Shown: in pieces, positions 27,502 to 35,245 of the stretch
Layout: every line of letters begins with the position of its first letter
Position numbering within the stretch: the stretch's first letter is position 1
Source of the DNA: Burkholderia sp. TSV86
GTDB taxonomy: Bacteria > Pseudomonadota > Gammaproteobacteria > Burkholderiales > Burkholderiaceae
Reading direction: 5' to 3'
DNA length: 64,000 nt
Assembly (NCBI RefSeq): GCF_001522865.1
Contig: NZ_LOWB01000072.1
Location: 1 to 64,000, forward strand
Notes under the pieces: generated by a model
Databases searched by the model: none
Seen by the model: the letters and a program-made list of their open reading frames with translations, nothing else
Told to the model about the DNA's origin: nothing
Translations under genes and position numbers: made by a program

Positions 27502-28670
27502 ACGGAATCCGCAAGCTCACCCCGATCAAGTCATTGCAGATTGGCATGCATTGGTTTCCCGAGCGAGCGGGTGGGCTCGACCGGATGTATTACTCGCTCA
27601 TCGGCGCGCTGCCGGCTGCGGGTGTCGCCGTGTGCGGCGTCGTCGCGGGTTCGCCGCGCGTTGTGGCCGACACGGGCGGTGCGATCCGTGGTTTCGGGCT
27701 GGCGACGCAGTCGCTGCCACGCCGGATGGTTGCGGCTCGCCGTGCGTTGCGCGACGTGATTCGCGTGGAGCGGCCCGATATCGTGTCGTCGCACTTTGCG
27801 TTGTATACGTTTCCCGGTCTCGACGTGACGCGCGGCATTCCACAGGTGTCGCACTTTCAGGGGCCATGGGCCGACGAGAGCCGCGTCGAGGGCGCGCATA
27901 GGATCGGGCGAAAACTCAAGCACCGGCTCGAGCGGGCGGTCTATGCGCGCTCGTCGCATCTGATCGTGTTGTCGCGCGCGTTCGGAGAGATCCTGACGTC
28001 GCGCTACGGGATCGATCCGGCGCGCGTGCGCGTCGTGCCGGGGTGCGTGGACGCTGCGCAGTTCGACTTGGCGATGACGCGAGCCGATGCGCGCCACATG
28101 TTGCAATTGCCGCAAGACCGGCCGATCGTGCTCGCGGTGCGAAGGCTCGTGCGGCGCATGGGGCTCGAGGATTTGATCGATGCGATGCGAATTGTCAAGC
28201 GTCGCCATCCGGACGTGTTGCTATTGATCGCAGGCAGAGGGCTGCTTGCAGGCGAGCTTCAGGCGCGTATCGACGAGGCTGGCGTCAACCGCAATGTGAA
28301 GCTGCTCGGCTTCGTCCCAGATAACCATCTGGCGACGCTGTATCGCGCGGCAATGCTCAGCATCGTGCCGACTGTCGCGCTCGAAGGGTTTGGTCTCATC
28401 ACGGTCGAATCGCTCGCATCCGGTACGCCGGTGCTCGTCACGCCCGTCGGCGGGTTGCCGGAGGCGGTGGCCGGGCTGTCCGAGTCGCTCGTGTTGCCGC
28501 AGACCGGCGCCGGCGCGATCGCGAGCGGGCTGATCGACGTGTTGTCCGGTTCGCTCGCATTGCCGGATGCCGATGCTTGCCGGCGCTATGCGATCGATCA
28601 TTTCGACAATGCAGTGATTGCGCAGCGGGTGGCGGAGGTTTATCAGGAAGCGATTCGCTCCGGGGGCTGA
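27498..28670 (+). CDS. GT4 glycosyltransferase (BceK position), last gene of the cluster
   Basis: 390-aa GT4 enzyme. Visible features are the N-terminal MHWFPERAGGLDRMY loop, VSHFQGPWADES, VVPGCVDAAQFD, LAVRRLVRRMGLEDLIDA and LEGFGLITVESLASGTPVLVTPVGGLPE (two family glutamates; read here as adjacent short motifs). ATGA overlap couples it to the preceding gene. It ends the run of same-strand exopolysaccharide genes; no flippase, acetyltransferase or further sugar-nucleotide gene follows before the divergent AraC gene, so those functions must be encoded elsewhere or be missing. Confidence 0.9.
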   Translation: MNGIRKLTPIKSLQIGMHWFPERAGGLDRMYYSLIGALPAAGVAVCGVVAGSPRVVADTGGAIRGFGLATQSLPRRMVAARRALRDVIRVERPDIVSSHFALYTFPGLDVTRGIPQVSHFQGPWADESRVEGAHRIGRKLKHRLERAVYARSSHLIVLSRAFGEILTSRYGIDPARVRVVPGCVDAAQFDLAMTRADARHMLQLPQDRPIVLAVRRLVRRMGLEDLIDAMRIVKRRHPDVLLLIAGRGLLAGELQARIDEAGVNRNVKLLGFVPDNHLATLYRAAMLSIVPTVALEGFGLITVESLASGTPVLVTPVGGLPEAVAGLSESLVLPQTGAGAIASGLIDVLSGSLALPDADACRRYAIDHFDNAVIAQRVAEVYQEAIRSGG

Positions 28671-28867
28671 TGCATCGGCGGGGCGGTATGGAAGATGCGG
28701 GTTGCTAACGATGATGAGCAGCGTGACCGGCCGGTGCATGCTCATTCGCACGGAAGGCATTTGAAGTGTTGATGGTGCGCGGAGAGGGAGATTCGGCTTC
28801 CGAAGCGGTTACGCTGGCACATCCCGCGCGCCCAACTTGGCCAGCGCGCCGGCATCTGCAGGCATGC

Positions 28868-29629
28868 TCATCGGCCGCCGCGCCACTGTCCCGGCGCGAG
28901 TCCGAACCGTTTGGTGAACGCGTGCGTGAATGCGCTTTGGTCGGCAAAGCCGACTTCACCGGCAATTTCGCTAAGTGAATATTGGGGATTGCCTAACAAT
29001 ACGATTGCGACGTCGAGCCTCAGCCGTTGTAGATACCGATGCGGCGTTTCGCCGAACGCGTCGCAGAAGAGCTGGTGAAAGCGCCGCATGCCGAAGCCGC
29101 AATGCGCGGCGAGATCGGCGACGCGCAGCGGCTCAGCCAAGCGTGCTCGCAGCCAGCGGTCGATTCGGGCGAAATCGAGGCCGGTGGCAGGCGGAAGCGG
29201 CACGCGGTTGTTGTTGACGAGCGCGCCGCATAGTTGCGCGGCCGCTTGCCAGTGCGAGCGCCGCACGCATATCGCATCGGCTTGCGAATCGAGCGCAGTG
29301 CGTGAAGCAAGTTCGGCGACGAGCAATGTGAGTTCCGGTTCGATCGATACGGTTTTCGCTCGCTCGAACAGCCGCTCAGGTATTGCGAGCGAGCCGGGCG
29401 GCAGATCGAGCACAAGCTGGCGGTTTTCGCCGAGCCCCGCATATTCGTGCCGTGAGCCGGCTGGGATCAGCCATGCGCGGCAGCGGTCGATTTGCGCATG
29501 CCCGCCGTCGACGGTCATCGTCATCGCGCCTTCGACGCCCAGCACGATCTGATGGAAGTCGTGTACGTCCGATTCCTGTACCGCGCCGTAACGGCGCAGC
29601 GACAAGGTCGGAGAGGCAGGGCAGGTCAT
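28868..29629 (-). CDS. AraC-family transcriptional regulator
   Basis: 253-aa regulator. An N-terminal cupin-type AraC_binding domain (residues about 15-95: HDFHQIVLGVEGAMTMTVDGGHAQI, then WLIPAGSRHEYAG; shown only as location) precedes two helix-turn-helix motifs in the C-terminal 100 residues (VADLAAHCGFGMRRFHQLF and LSEIAGEVGFADQSAFTHAF, with the conserved RFGLAPGQWR end). It faces away from the FKBP gene's start and its target is not evident; the nearest same-strand gene is FKBP at lower confidence of linkage. The 3' end lies about 200 bp from the end of the exopolysaccharide cluster in convergent orientation. Confidence 0.92.
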   Translation of the reverse strand: MTCPASPTLSLRRYGAVQESDVHDFHQIVLGVEGAMTMTVDGGHAQIDRCRAWLIPAGSRHEYAGLGENRQLVLDLPPGSLAIPERLFERAKTVSIEPELTLLVAELASRTALDSQADAICVRRSHWQAAAQLCGALVNNNRVPLPPATGLDFARIDRWLRARLAEPLRVADLAAHCGFGMRRFHQLFCDAFGETPHRYLQRLRLDVAIVLLGNPQYSLSEIAGEVGFADQSAFTHAFTKRFGLAPGQWRGGR

Positions 29630-29760
29630 GATCTGGCGAACAGTACAGGGCAGCAGGATGGGCGATGACGGGGCCGGCGGCGTGGGCGAGCGCTTGCGCG
29701 GCTTTGTATCAGCGGCCCGGCGCCGTATCGTTTGGGCTGGGCCGCTTGGTCACGCCGGGG

Positions 29761-30102
29761 TCAGACGTCGAGCAATTCGACTTCGAACACCAGCGTCGCG
29801 TTCGGCGGAATCACGCCGCCGGCGCCGCGCGCGCCGTAGCCAAGTTGCGGCGGAATCGTCAGACGCCGCACACCGCCCACCTTCATCCCCTGCACGCCTT
29901 CATCCCAGCCCTTGATGACCATTCCGCCACCCAGTACGAACGCGAACGGATCGTTGCGGTCCTTGCTCGAGTCGAATTTTTGCCCATCGGTGAGCCAGCC
30001 TGTGTAATGGACGCTCACCGTTTGACCCGCTTGGGCTTCTGCGCCGGAGCCTTCGGTCAGGTCTTCGTACTTGAGGCCCGATGCGGTGGTGACGACTGCC
30101 AT
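29761..30102 (-). CDS. FKBP-type peptidyl-prolyl cis-trans isomerase
   Basis: 113-aa single-domain FKBP without signal peptide, so probably cytoplasmic. Family residues are present: VSVHYTGWLTDGQKFDSS, the GGGMVIKGWDEGVQGMKVGG segment that lines the active site (read as two motifs), RLTIPPQLGYGARG and VIPPNATLVFEVELLD. It catalyses proline isomerisation and may act as a chaperone. Length and composition match the small proteobacterial FKBPs often annotated as fbp. A GGAG-containing leader precedes the ATG. Monocistronic. Confidence 0.95.
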   Translation of the reverse strand: MAVVTTASGLKYEDLTEGSGAEAQAGQTVSVHYTGWLTDGQKFDSSKDRNDPFAFVLGGGMVIKGWDEGVQGMKVGGVRRLTIPPQLGYGARGAGGVIPPNATLVFEVELLDV

Positions 30103-30408
30103 GAGATGCTCCTGAATTGAATGAAATGACCCGCTATTGTAGGGGAGCCGCGGCGAGCCGGCCGGATTTCCCGATGCGTCGTGCCGGCGGCGGCGTTTGG
30201 AAGACAGCTACTAACGAGTGTCTTGCGGATTCGCGCTTTCACGCCATATTGTTACATCTAATGATGTAATGATTGCCGTGTTTGCTGTAAATTGCGGTTG
30301 TGCTGCCGCGCTGCGATGAAGCCGCGCATGGGCAGACGATCGCCGGACGTAGGGCCGAATCCGGCGCGTCCATTCTGTTGAAGAGAGCAAGCAAAATAGG
30401 AGACAGCG
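30103..30408. other. Intergenic region between divergent genes
   Basis: About 306 bp between the divergent FKBP and hydrolase genes. It holds the palindrome annotated at 30252-30269 and otherwise no gene. Confidence 0.6.
30252..30269 (+). promoter_or_regulatory. Perfect inverted repeat TTACATC-N4-GATGTAA
   Basis: Seven-base arms separated by TAAT, about 140 bp upstream of the PF10118 hydrolase gene, in an AT-rich pocket. The size suggests a dimeric repressor site (TetR-like), but no such regulator gene is adjacent, so the binder is unknown. Confidence 0.5.
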
Positions 30409-31323
30409 ATGGAGCATCCTGCAACTTCCACGGACGCCGTGTTCGCGATGCCTGTTCGCCGCGATCTGCACTTCAATTTGCCCGTCGAGCGTGCGAAGAA
30501 TTGGCACGGACAGGGCCCGCAAGTCTCGCACTTCTTCAATGCGTTGTCGCTGCTGTTCCCGGCGGGCGAGCGCTTCTTCATGGATTCCGTGCGCAATTAC
30601 CGCGATCGCATCGAAGATCCGGTGCTGAAAAAACAGGTGCTCGGCTTTATCGGCCAAGAGGCCATGCATACGCGCGAGCATGTCGAGTACAACGAACTGA
30701 TGCAGGCGAACCGGTTGCCGGCGCGGCGCATCGACAAGCGCGTGTGGAAAGTGACTGGCTGGATGAAGAAGGTGCTGCCGCATTCGGTGCAACTTGCTCA
30801 TACGGTCGCGGCCGAGCACTATACGGCGATGTTGGCCAACTGGCTGTTGACTCAACCGTCTGCGCTGGCTGGTTCGCACGAAAGCTACGCACAGATGTGG
30901 CTGTGGCACGCGCTTGAGGAGACCGAGCATAAGGCAGTGTCGTTCGATGTCTGGAATGCCGTGATGAAGCCGGGGCCGGCGCGCTATTTGATTCGCGTCG
31001 GCATGTATTTGGTGACGACGCTGACGTTCTGGCCAAACGTGTTCCTGATACATTCGCAGCTGATTCGCTGGGATCTCACCTCGGACAAAAGTGTGCGCGG
31101 TCTGTGGCGCGTGGTCAGGCTGTTGTACGGCCCGCGCCACGGGATGTTTCCGAATATTGCACGCGAGTGGCTGAGTTTCTTCAGGCCCGATTTCCATCCG
31201 TGGGATTTCGACAACCGTCACCAGTTGTCGCGCGTCGACGAGATCGCATCGGTGGTGCGAGCACGCGATGCACGGAGCTTTTCGCCGCCGGTCGCCGCTA
31301 TTGATGCGGCGCGGCCGGCTTGA
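30409..31323 (+). CDS. PF10118 putative metal-dependent hydrolase
   Basis: 304-aa protein of the uncharacterised PF10118 family. Family features: MPVRRDLHFNLP near the start, FFNALSLLFPAGERFF (residues about 44-59), a string of metal-ligand candidates in GFIGQEAMHTREHVEYN (about 84-100), TVAAEHYTA (about 129-137), and WHALEETEHKAVSFDVW (about 165-181), which resembles a ferritin-like di-metal site with Glu/His pairs. Two hydrophobic segments follow. The real activity of the family is not established; the HxxE arrangement argues for a di-metal oxygenase-like fold as much as a hydrolase. A GGAG ribosome-binding site (AATAGGAGAC) lies before the ATG. Confidence 0.9.
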   Translation: MEHPATSTDAVFAMPVRRDLHFNLPVERAKNWHGQGPQVSHFFNALSLLFPAGERFFMDSVRNYRDRIEDPVLKKQVLGFIGQEAMHTREHVEYNELMQANRLPARRIDKRVWKVTGWMKKVLPHSVQLAHTVAAEHYTAMLANWLLTQPSALAGSHESYAQMWLWHALEETEHKAVSFDVWNAVMKPGPARYLIRVGMYLVTTLTFWPNVFLIHSQLIRWDLTSDKSVRGLWRVVRLLYGPRHGMFPNIAREWLSFFRPDFHPWDFDNRHQLSRVDEIASVVRARDARSFSPPVAAIDAARPA

Positions 31324-31510
31324 TCGGCTCTGCATATCTGTCCAATTTCGTCTTATTCAATTTCGCGCAGGCGGTTCAGGCGGTTTGCCTGCGCGAACCG
31401 TCTGCGCGATCGCAATAGCGGTCGCGTATCCCGTTCCCGAAACGACTCTATTTTCCTCCCTCCGATTCTGAAGGGGTGGCGACCATTTTTCTTGCAAAGA
31501 TCTCAAAATG

Positions 31511-31546
31511 GACTAATCTTGTTAGTGAATCCTTTTTGAGACTAAC
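31511..31546 (+). promoter_or_regulatory. Operator-like repeats before the Xre/RES module
   Basis: A perfect inverted repeat ACTAA-TCTTG-TTAGT lies at 31512-31526 and a third ACTAA half-site at 31541-31545, immediately before the antitoxin start at 31551. GACTAA recurs with 29-bp spacing. This is the expected layout for an antitoxin that represses its own promoter. Confidence 0.6.
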
Positions 31547-31550
31547 TGTC

Positions 31551-31970
31551 ATGCCCCGTTCCGCTGCGAATCCGCTTCCGAATCCTCCCGAGGCAACGGT
31601 CGCGCAAATGTCGGCAGCCGGTTTGCGCGCATTTTTCAATATTGCGCGAGACTGGGATCTGTCGACCGACGAGCAGATCGTGCTGCTCGGCTCGCCTGGC
31701 CGCTCGACGTTCTTCAAATGGAAGGCGTCGCCGCACACCGCCCGTCTTACGCACGATACGCTCGAGCGCCTGTCACTCGTGCTCGGCATCTACAAGGCGC
31801 TGCAGATCCTGCTGCCGCAATCCGCTGCGGCTGACGCGTGGGTCAAGCGGCCGAACGACGCCGCGCCATTCCACGGCAAGCGTGCGCTCGACCGGATGCT
31901 CGCGGGGAACATCAGCGATCTCGTCGCGGTTCGGCAATATCTCGATGCGGCGCGAGGCGGATGGGCGTGA
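31551..31970 (+). CDS. Xre/MbcA/ParS-type antitoxin (DUF2384)
   Basis: 139-aa antitoxin. The start at MPRSAANPLP directly follows the operator-like repeats; an ATG at 31476 would put those repeats inside the coding sequence and is rejected. An N-terminal Xre-like helical domain (about residues 25-85: FFNIARDWDLSTDEQIVLLG, then STFFKWKASP) is followed by the C-terminal toxin-binding antitoxin domain (LGIYKALQILLPQ, then WVKRPNDAAPFHGKRALDRMLAG), the family hallmark. The stop overlaps the RES toxin start by 10 bp. It should neutralise the RES toxin and repress the operon. Confidence 0.92.
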   Translation: MPRSAANPLPNPPEATVAQMSAAGLRAFFNIARDWDLSTDEQIVLLGSPGRSTFFKWKASPHTARLTHDTLERLSLVLGIYKALQILLPQSAAADAWVKRPNDAAPFHGKRALDRMLAGNISDLVAVRQYLDAARGGWA

Positions 31971-32668
31971 CTGTCTCCGGAGTGCAGCCCCCTTGGCCCA
32001 CCACGCTGCTGAGCTGGACGCCCGCCTACCGCGTGATTCCCACGCGCTTTCCCGCGATCAATCTGTTCGACCGCGTTGCATCGGCCGAGGATTTCGACGC
32101 GCTCTACGCGCTGGAGGCGTTGACTAACGACCGCGTGCGCGCCGAAGTCGGCACACTCGAACTCGTGCCGCCTGGCGAGCGTCGCTTCGGTCCCGGTTAC
32201 GGGCCGATCATGGCAGCGTTTACGCACTTGAACCCGGGCGGCAGCCGTTTCTCGGATGGCAGCTACGGCGTGTTCTATTGTGCGCGCTCGCGGACTACCG
32301 CAATTGCCGAGACGCGCTACCACACGTCATTATTTCTTGCGGCGACCAGGGAGCCGCCGATGCGCCAGCAGATGCGGCTCTATACGGTGGCCGTGCAAGG
32401 CGACGTGGCCGACGTACGGGCCTGGCGCGCACGCGATCCGGCGCTGCTCGATCCGGACGACTATGCCGCAGGCCGGGCGCTTGGCCGCGCGGTGCGAAAC
32501 GCGGGCGGCGCGGGCATCGTCTATCCGTCGGTGCGCGATCCCGGCGGCGAATGTCTGGCGGCGTTCAGGACAACGCTGCTGCGCGATTGCCATCACGCCG
32601 CATACCTCGAATACAACTGGAACGGCGCGGCCATCGATGCCGTGTTCGAGCTGAATCAGGTCGGCTGA
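31961..32668 (+). CDS. RES-domain toxin
   Basis: 235-aa toxin of the RES family, whose characterised members (MbcT, ParT, Res) degrade NAD+ or modify proteins with ADP-ribose. Family residues: YRVIPTRFPAINLFDR near residue 23, RFSDGSYGVFYCARSRTTAIAET (R, Y and E of the catalytic set, about residues 91-113) and AGIVYPSVRDPGGECLAAF (the conserved Ser, about residues 184-202). Start ATG at 31961 overlaps the antitoxin gene by 10 bp, so the pair is translationally coupled. Coding sequence looks intact, so the system is probably active. Confidence 0.93.
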   Translation: MGVTVSGVQPPWPTTLLSWTPAYRVIPTRFPAINLFDRVASAEDFDALYALEALTNDRVRAEVGTLELVPPGERRFGPGYGPIMAAFTHLNPGGSRFSDGSYGVFYCARSRTTAIAETRYHTSLFLAATREPPMRQQMRLYTVAVQGDVADVRAWRARDPALLDPDDYAAGRALGRAVRNAGGAGIVYPSVRDPGGECLAAFRTTLLRDCHHAAYLEYNWNGAAIDAVFELNQVG

Positions 32669-32693
32669 CGGCATCGCGCAGCTTGCCGCCGCG

Positions 32694-33425
32694 CTACGGC
32701 AGCGCAATTTCGGCTGCGCGCTGACGTCGCGCGGCCGCGACCGACAGCGACCAATGCTCGCCACTTTTCGTGTCGAGCAGCGTGAGCCGGCCCGACGGGT
32801 CGAACGCACCCGTATCGATAAACGTTTGCGCGCCGATGCGCACGACGTCGTGCATGGGCGTATGTCCGCAATAGGTAGTGGACAGCCCTGCTTGCCGCGC
32901 CGGATCTGCGCGTCCGTATGCAAGCTCGCGGCCCCACAGCAGCCGCGTCGCCACGTCCGGGGCGTATTCGCCGCGATCGAGTTCGGCGTCGCTGCCGAGA
33001 AATTCCGCGTGCAGCACATTGAAGCGCGCGTCGCCTTCGCCAACGGTGCGCACGAGCGGCAATTCGCGCAGCCGCCGCTGATAGCGCGCGAGCGTGGCCT
33101 CGGGCAACTGGGCCGCCCAATTGCCGCCAATGCGCTGCCAGACGCTCATCGGCAGTGAGCCAGCTGCGACCGAGCACAGCACGTCCTCATGATTGCCGAG
33201 CACGCAAAAAAACCACGGGCGCTCGAGCAGCGCGAGCGCTTGCTCGGACTGCTCGCCGCGATCGATGAGATCGCCGACCGAGAACAGCCGGTCATGCACC
33301 GGATCGAAACGCACGTTGTGCAGCAGCACGCGCAATGGATCGACACAGCCGTGTAGATCGCCGACGACGAAATCGCGGCCGGCGCGGTTTGCTTCGTGAT
33401 GCAAAATCAGGGGGGCGGTATCCAT
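32694..33425 (-). CDS. Metallophosphoesterase (PrpA/B-type serine/threonine phosphatase)
   Basis: 243-aa calcineurin-like phosphoesterase. All metal-site motifs are present in order: VGDLHGC (about residue 21), GDLIDRG (about 50), LGNHEDVL (about 76) and YCGHTPMHD (about 192). The length fits the PrpA/PrpB protein phosphatase group or lambda-type phosphatases rather than the larger Ap4A hydrolases. Cytoplasmic, no signal. It converges with the RES toxin gene, 25 bp apart at their ends, and is divergent from the DUF1345 gene. Confidence 0.93.
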   Translation of the reverse strand: MDTAPLILHHEANRAGRDFVVGDLHGCVDPLRVLLHNVRFDPVHDRLFSVGDLIDRGEQSEQALALLERPWFFCVLGNHEDVLCSVAAGSLPMSVWQRIGGNWAAQLPEATLARYQRRLRELPLVRTVGEGDARFNVLHAEFLGSDAELDRGEYAPDVATRLLWGRELAYGRADPARQAGLSTTYCGHTPMHDVVRIGAQTFIDTGAFDPSGRLTLLDTKSGEHWSLSVAAARRQRAAEIALP

Positions 33426-33548
33426 CCGCCCATCTTAGGGCACAGTCGCGCTTGGCGCAGCCGTTGCGATGACACAATAATCACAGCCTCGTGCGACGCG
33501 GCAGACACTGTCTTTCATCCTACTTTCGAACGCTAATTCTCCACGACT

Positions 33549-34202
33549 ATGACGCTCTACCCGCAAGTGTTGCGCAACCGTCCGCGCATGATGCTCGCGC
33601 TTGCTGCGGGCATTGCGGTTGGCCTGCTGCTGCCGGGGCCCTTGCGGCCTTTCGTGCGCGCGCTGATCGGCTGGGACTGTACGGTCTGGCTGTATCTCGC
33701 GCTGATCTGGACGCAGATGACCCGCGCGCATCACGATCAGGTGCGCAAGATCGCCATGCTCGACGACGAGAAAGCGACGATCTTGCTGACCATCATTTGC
33801 GTCGCGACGGTCGCGAGCATCGCGGCGATCGTGGTCGAACTCGTCAGCGTGAAGGGCATTGGCTTTCGCTCGGGGCTCGTGCATTACGCGGTGACGGGCG
33901 CGACGATGTTCGGCGCGTGGTTCCTGATTCCGACGATCTTCACGCTGCACTACGCGCGGCTCTACTATCAATCGCCGCAAGACGAGCGGGCGCTGTCATT
34001 TCCTGACAGTCATCACGAGCCGGATTATTGGGATTTCCTGTATTTCTCGTTCACGATCGCAGTCGCGTCGCAGACGTCGGACGTGTCGCTGCGCGGCCGG
34101 TCGATTCGGCGCGCGGCGCTCGCGCAGTCCATCTTGTCGTTCTATTTCAATATGGCGGTGCTGGGTTTGTCGGTGAACGTCGCGGCGGGGCTGCTCGGCT
34201 GA
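33549..34202 (+). CDS. DUF1345 integral membrane protein
   Basis: 217-aa membrane protein with five or six helices. The family signature is the C-terminal YWDFLYFSFTIAVASQTSDVSL segment (residues about 159-180; only location given in full) followed by RSIRRAALAQSILSFYFN, which resembles the pore region of two-helix potassium channels though no selectivity filter GYG is present. Function of DUF1345 is unknown. Its last 61 bases overlap the 3' end of the convergent amidase gene. Confidence 0.9.
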   Translation: MTLYPQVLRNRPRMMLALAAGIAVGLLLPGPLRPFVRALIGWDCTVWLYLALIWTQMTRAHHDQVRKIAMLDDEKATILLTIICVATVASIAAIVVELVSVKGIGFRSGLVHYAVTGATMFGAWFLIPTIFTLHYARLYYQSPQDERALSFPDSHHEPDYWDFLYFSFTIAVASQTSDVSLRGRSIRRAALAQSILSFYFNMAVLGLSVNVAAGLLG

Positions 34203-34954
34203 TCGGGTGCAGGCTGATGCGCGCTGCACGCGTCGATACCCTTGGCGATCGCGTCGGCCAGGCGGCGGATCGTGCCGGGGCGCGCGAGCCGCGCCTCTTC
34301 ATCGGGGTTGACGATTACGCCCGCTTCGACGAGCACGGCCGGGACTGGCGCGGTGCGCAGCACGACGAGATCGTCGAAGCGGTGAATGCCGAGGCGTGCG
34401 TCGATCAGCGGGCGGTTTTCGCCGCGAATCGGTTGCGCGTGATACAGCGACGGCGTCTCTGCCGCGTCGACGAGCTGTCGCGCGATCGATTTTGCACACC
34501 GCAGGCTTTGCGCGTAATGCGGATTGCGTTCGGAGACGAATACGGCGAAACCGCGGAAGTTACGTTGGCGGCCGGCATCGATGAACGGTTGCTGAATCGA
34601 GTCGTGATGGATCGACACGAACAGATCCGCGTCGGGCGCTTGCGTCGCGCGCTCGTTCAGCGCGATTTCGCGGCCATCCGCCGATATGCGCAGCACGCGG
34701 CCGCCATGCGCGCGCAGACGCTCGGCCACGGCAGCCGATAAATCCAGGTTATACCGGTATTCGGCGCGCCCGCTGGCTGCGTTCGCGCCCGGATGGGCCG
34801 GCGTATGCCCGGTGTCGACGGCCACATATGACGCAGCGCGCGCCATATCCGGCGCAAGCGGCGCTGCGAACAGCGCTGCGCACAACGCCGGGGCGGCGAG
34901 TGCGCGGTGAGCGGCGCGCACGAGCACACGCAGGTTCCCGATAGATTTTTGCAT
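34142..34954 (-). CDS. N-acetylmuramoyl-L-alanine amidase (Amidase_3)
   Basis: 270-aa secreted cell-wall amidase. Signal peptide at about residues 1-41 (ending MARAAS), then an Amidase_3 zinc peptidase: VAVDTGHTPAHPGA gives the first zinc His, the Glu in RAEYRYNLDLS the second ligand, FVSIHHDS the third, and VLVEAGVIVNPDEEARL carries the catalytic Glu. It cleaves the amide between MurNAc and the stem peptide. No AMIN targeting domain is present, so it is the short single-domain class. The 3' end overlaps the convergent DUF1345 gene by 61 bp. Confidence 0.92.
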   Translation of the reverse strand: MQKSIGNLRVLVRAAHRALAAPALCAALFAAPLAPDMARAASYVAVDTGHTPAHPGANAASGRAEYRYNLDLSAAVAERLRAHGGRVLRISADGREIALNERATQAPDADLFVSIHHDSIQQPFIDAGRQRNFRGFAVFVSERNPHYAQSLRCAKSIARQLVDAAETPSLYHAQPIRGENRPLIDARLGIHRFDDLVVLRTAPVPAVLVEAGVIVNPDEEARLARPGTIRRLADAIAKGIDACSAHQPAPDQPSSPAATFTDKPSTAILK

Positions 34955-35245
34955 GGTCGTTTTCGTTCTGATTCGTCGGCTTCGCGATGCGAGAGCCTGG
35001 CGAGGCGGCTAACGGCCGGTTTGCCCGGTTCGCGAATGCCGCCTGTCGGGTACGATTATAGACAGCGTGCCAAGCCGATTCCGCGTTTTTCGGGGTCGCT
35101 CCATGTTTAAAACAGCGCTCCGGCGCTCGCTTCGGTGTTCGAATCGGCGCATACTGAATTCCCTTCTTCGTCGGACTGAAGCGTTACATGCATGCGCGCC
35201 GCACGCGGCGTTTCGTCATGCCTCTGAACGCAGGAGGAGTGCGTC

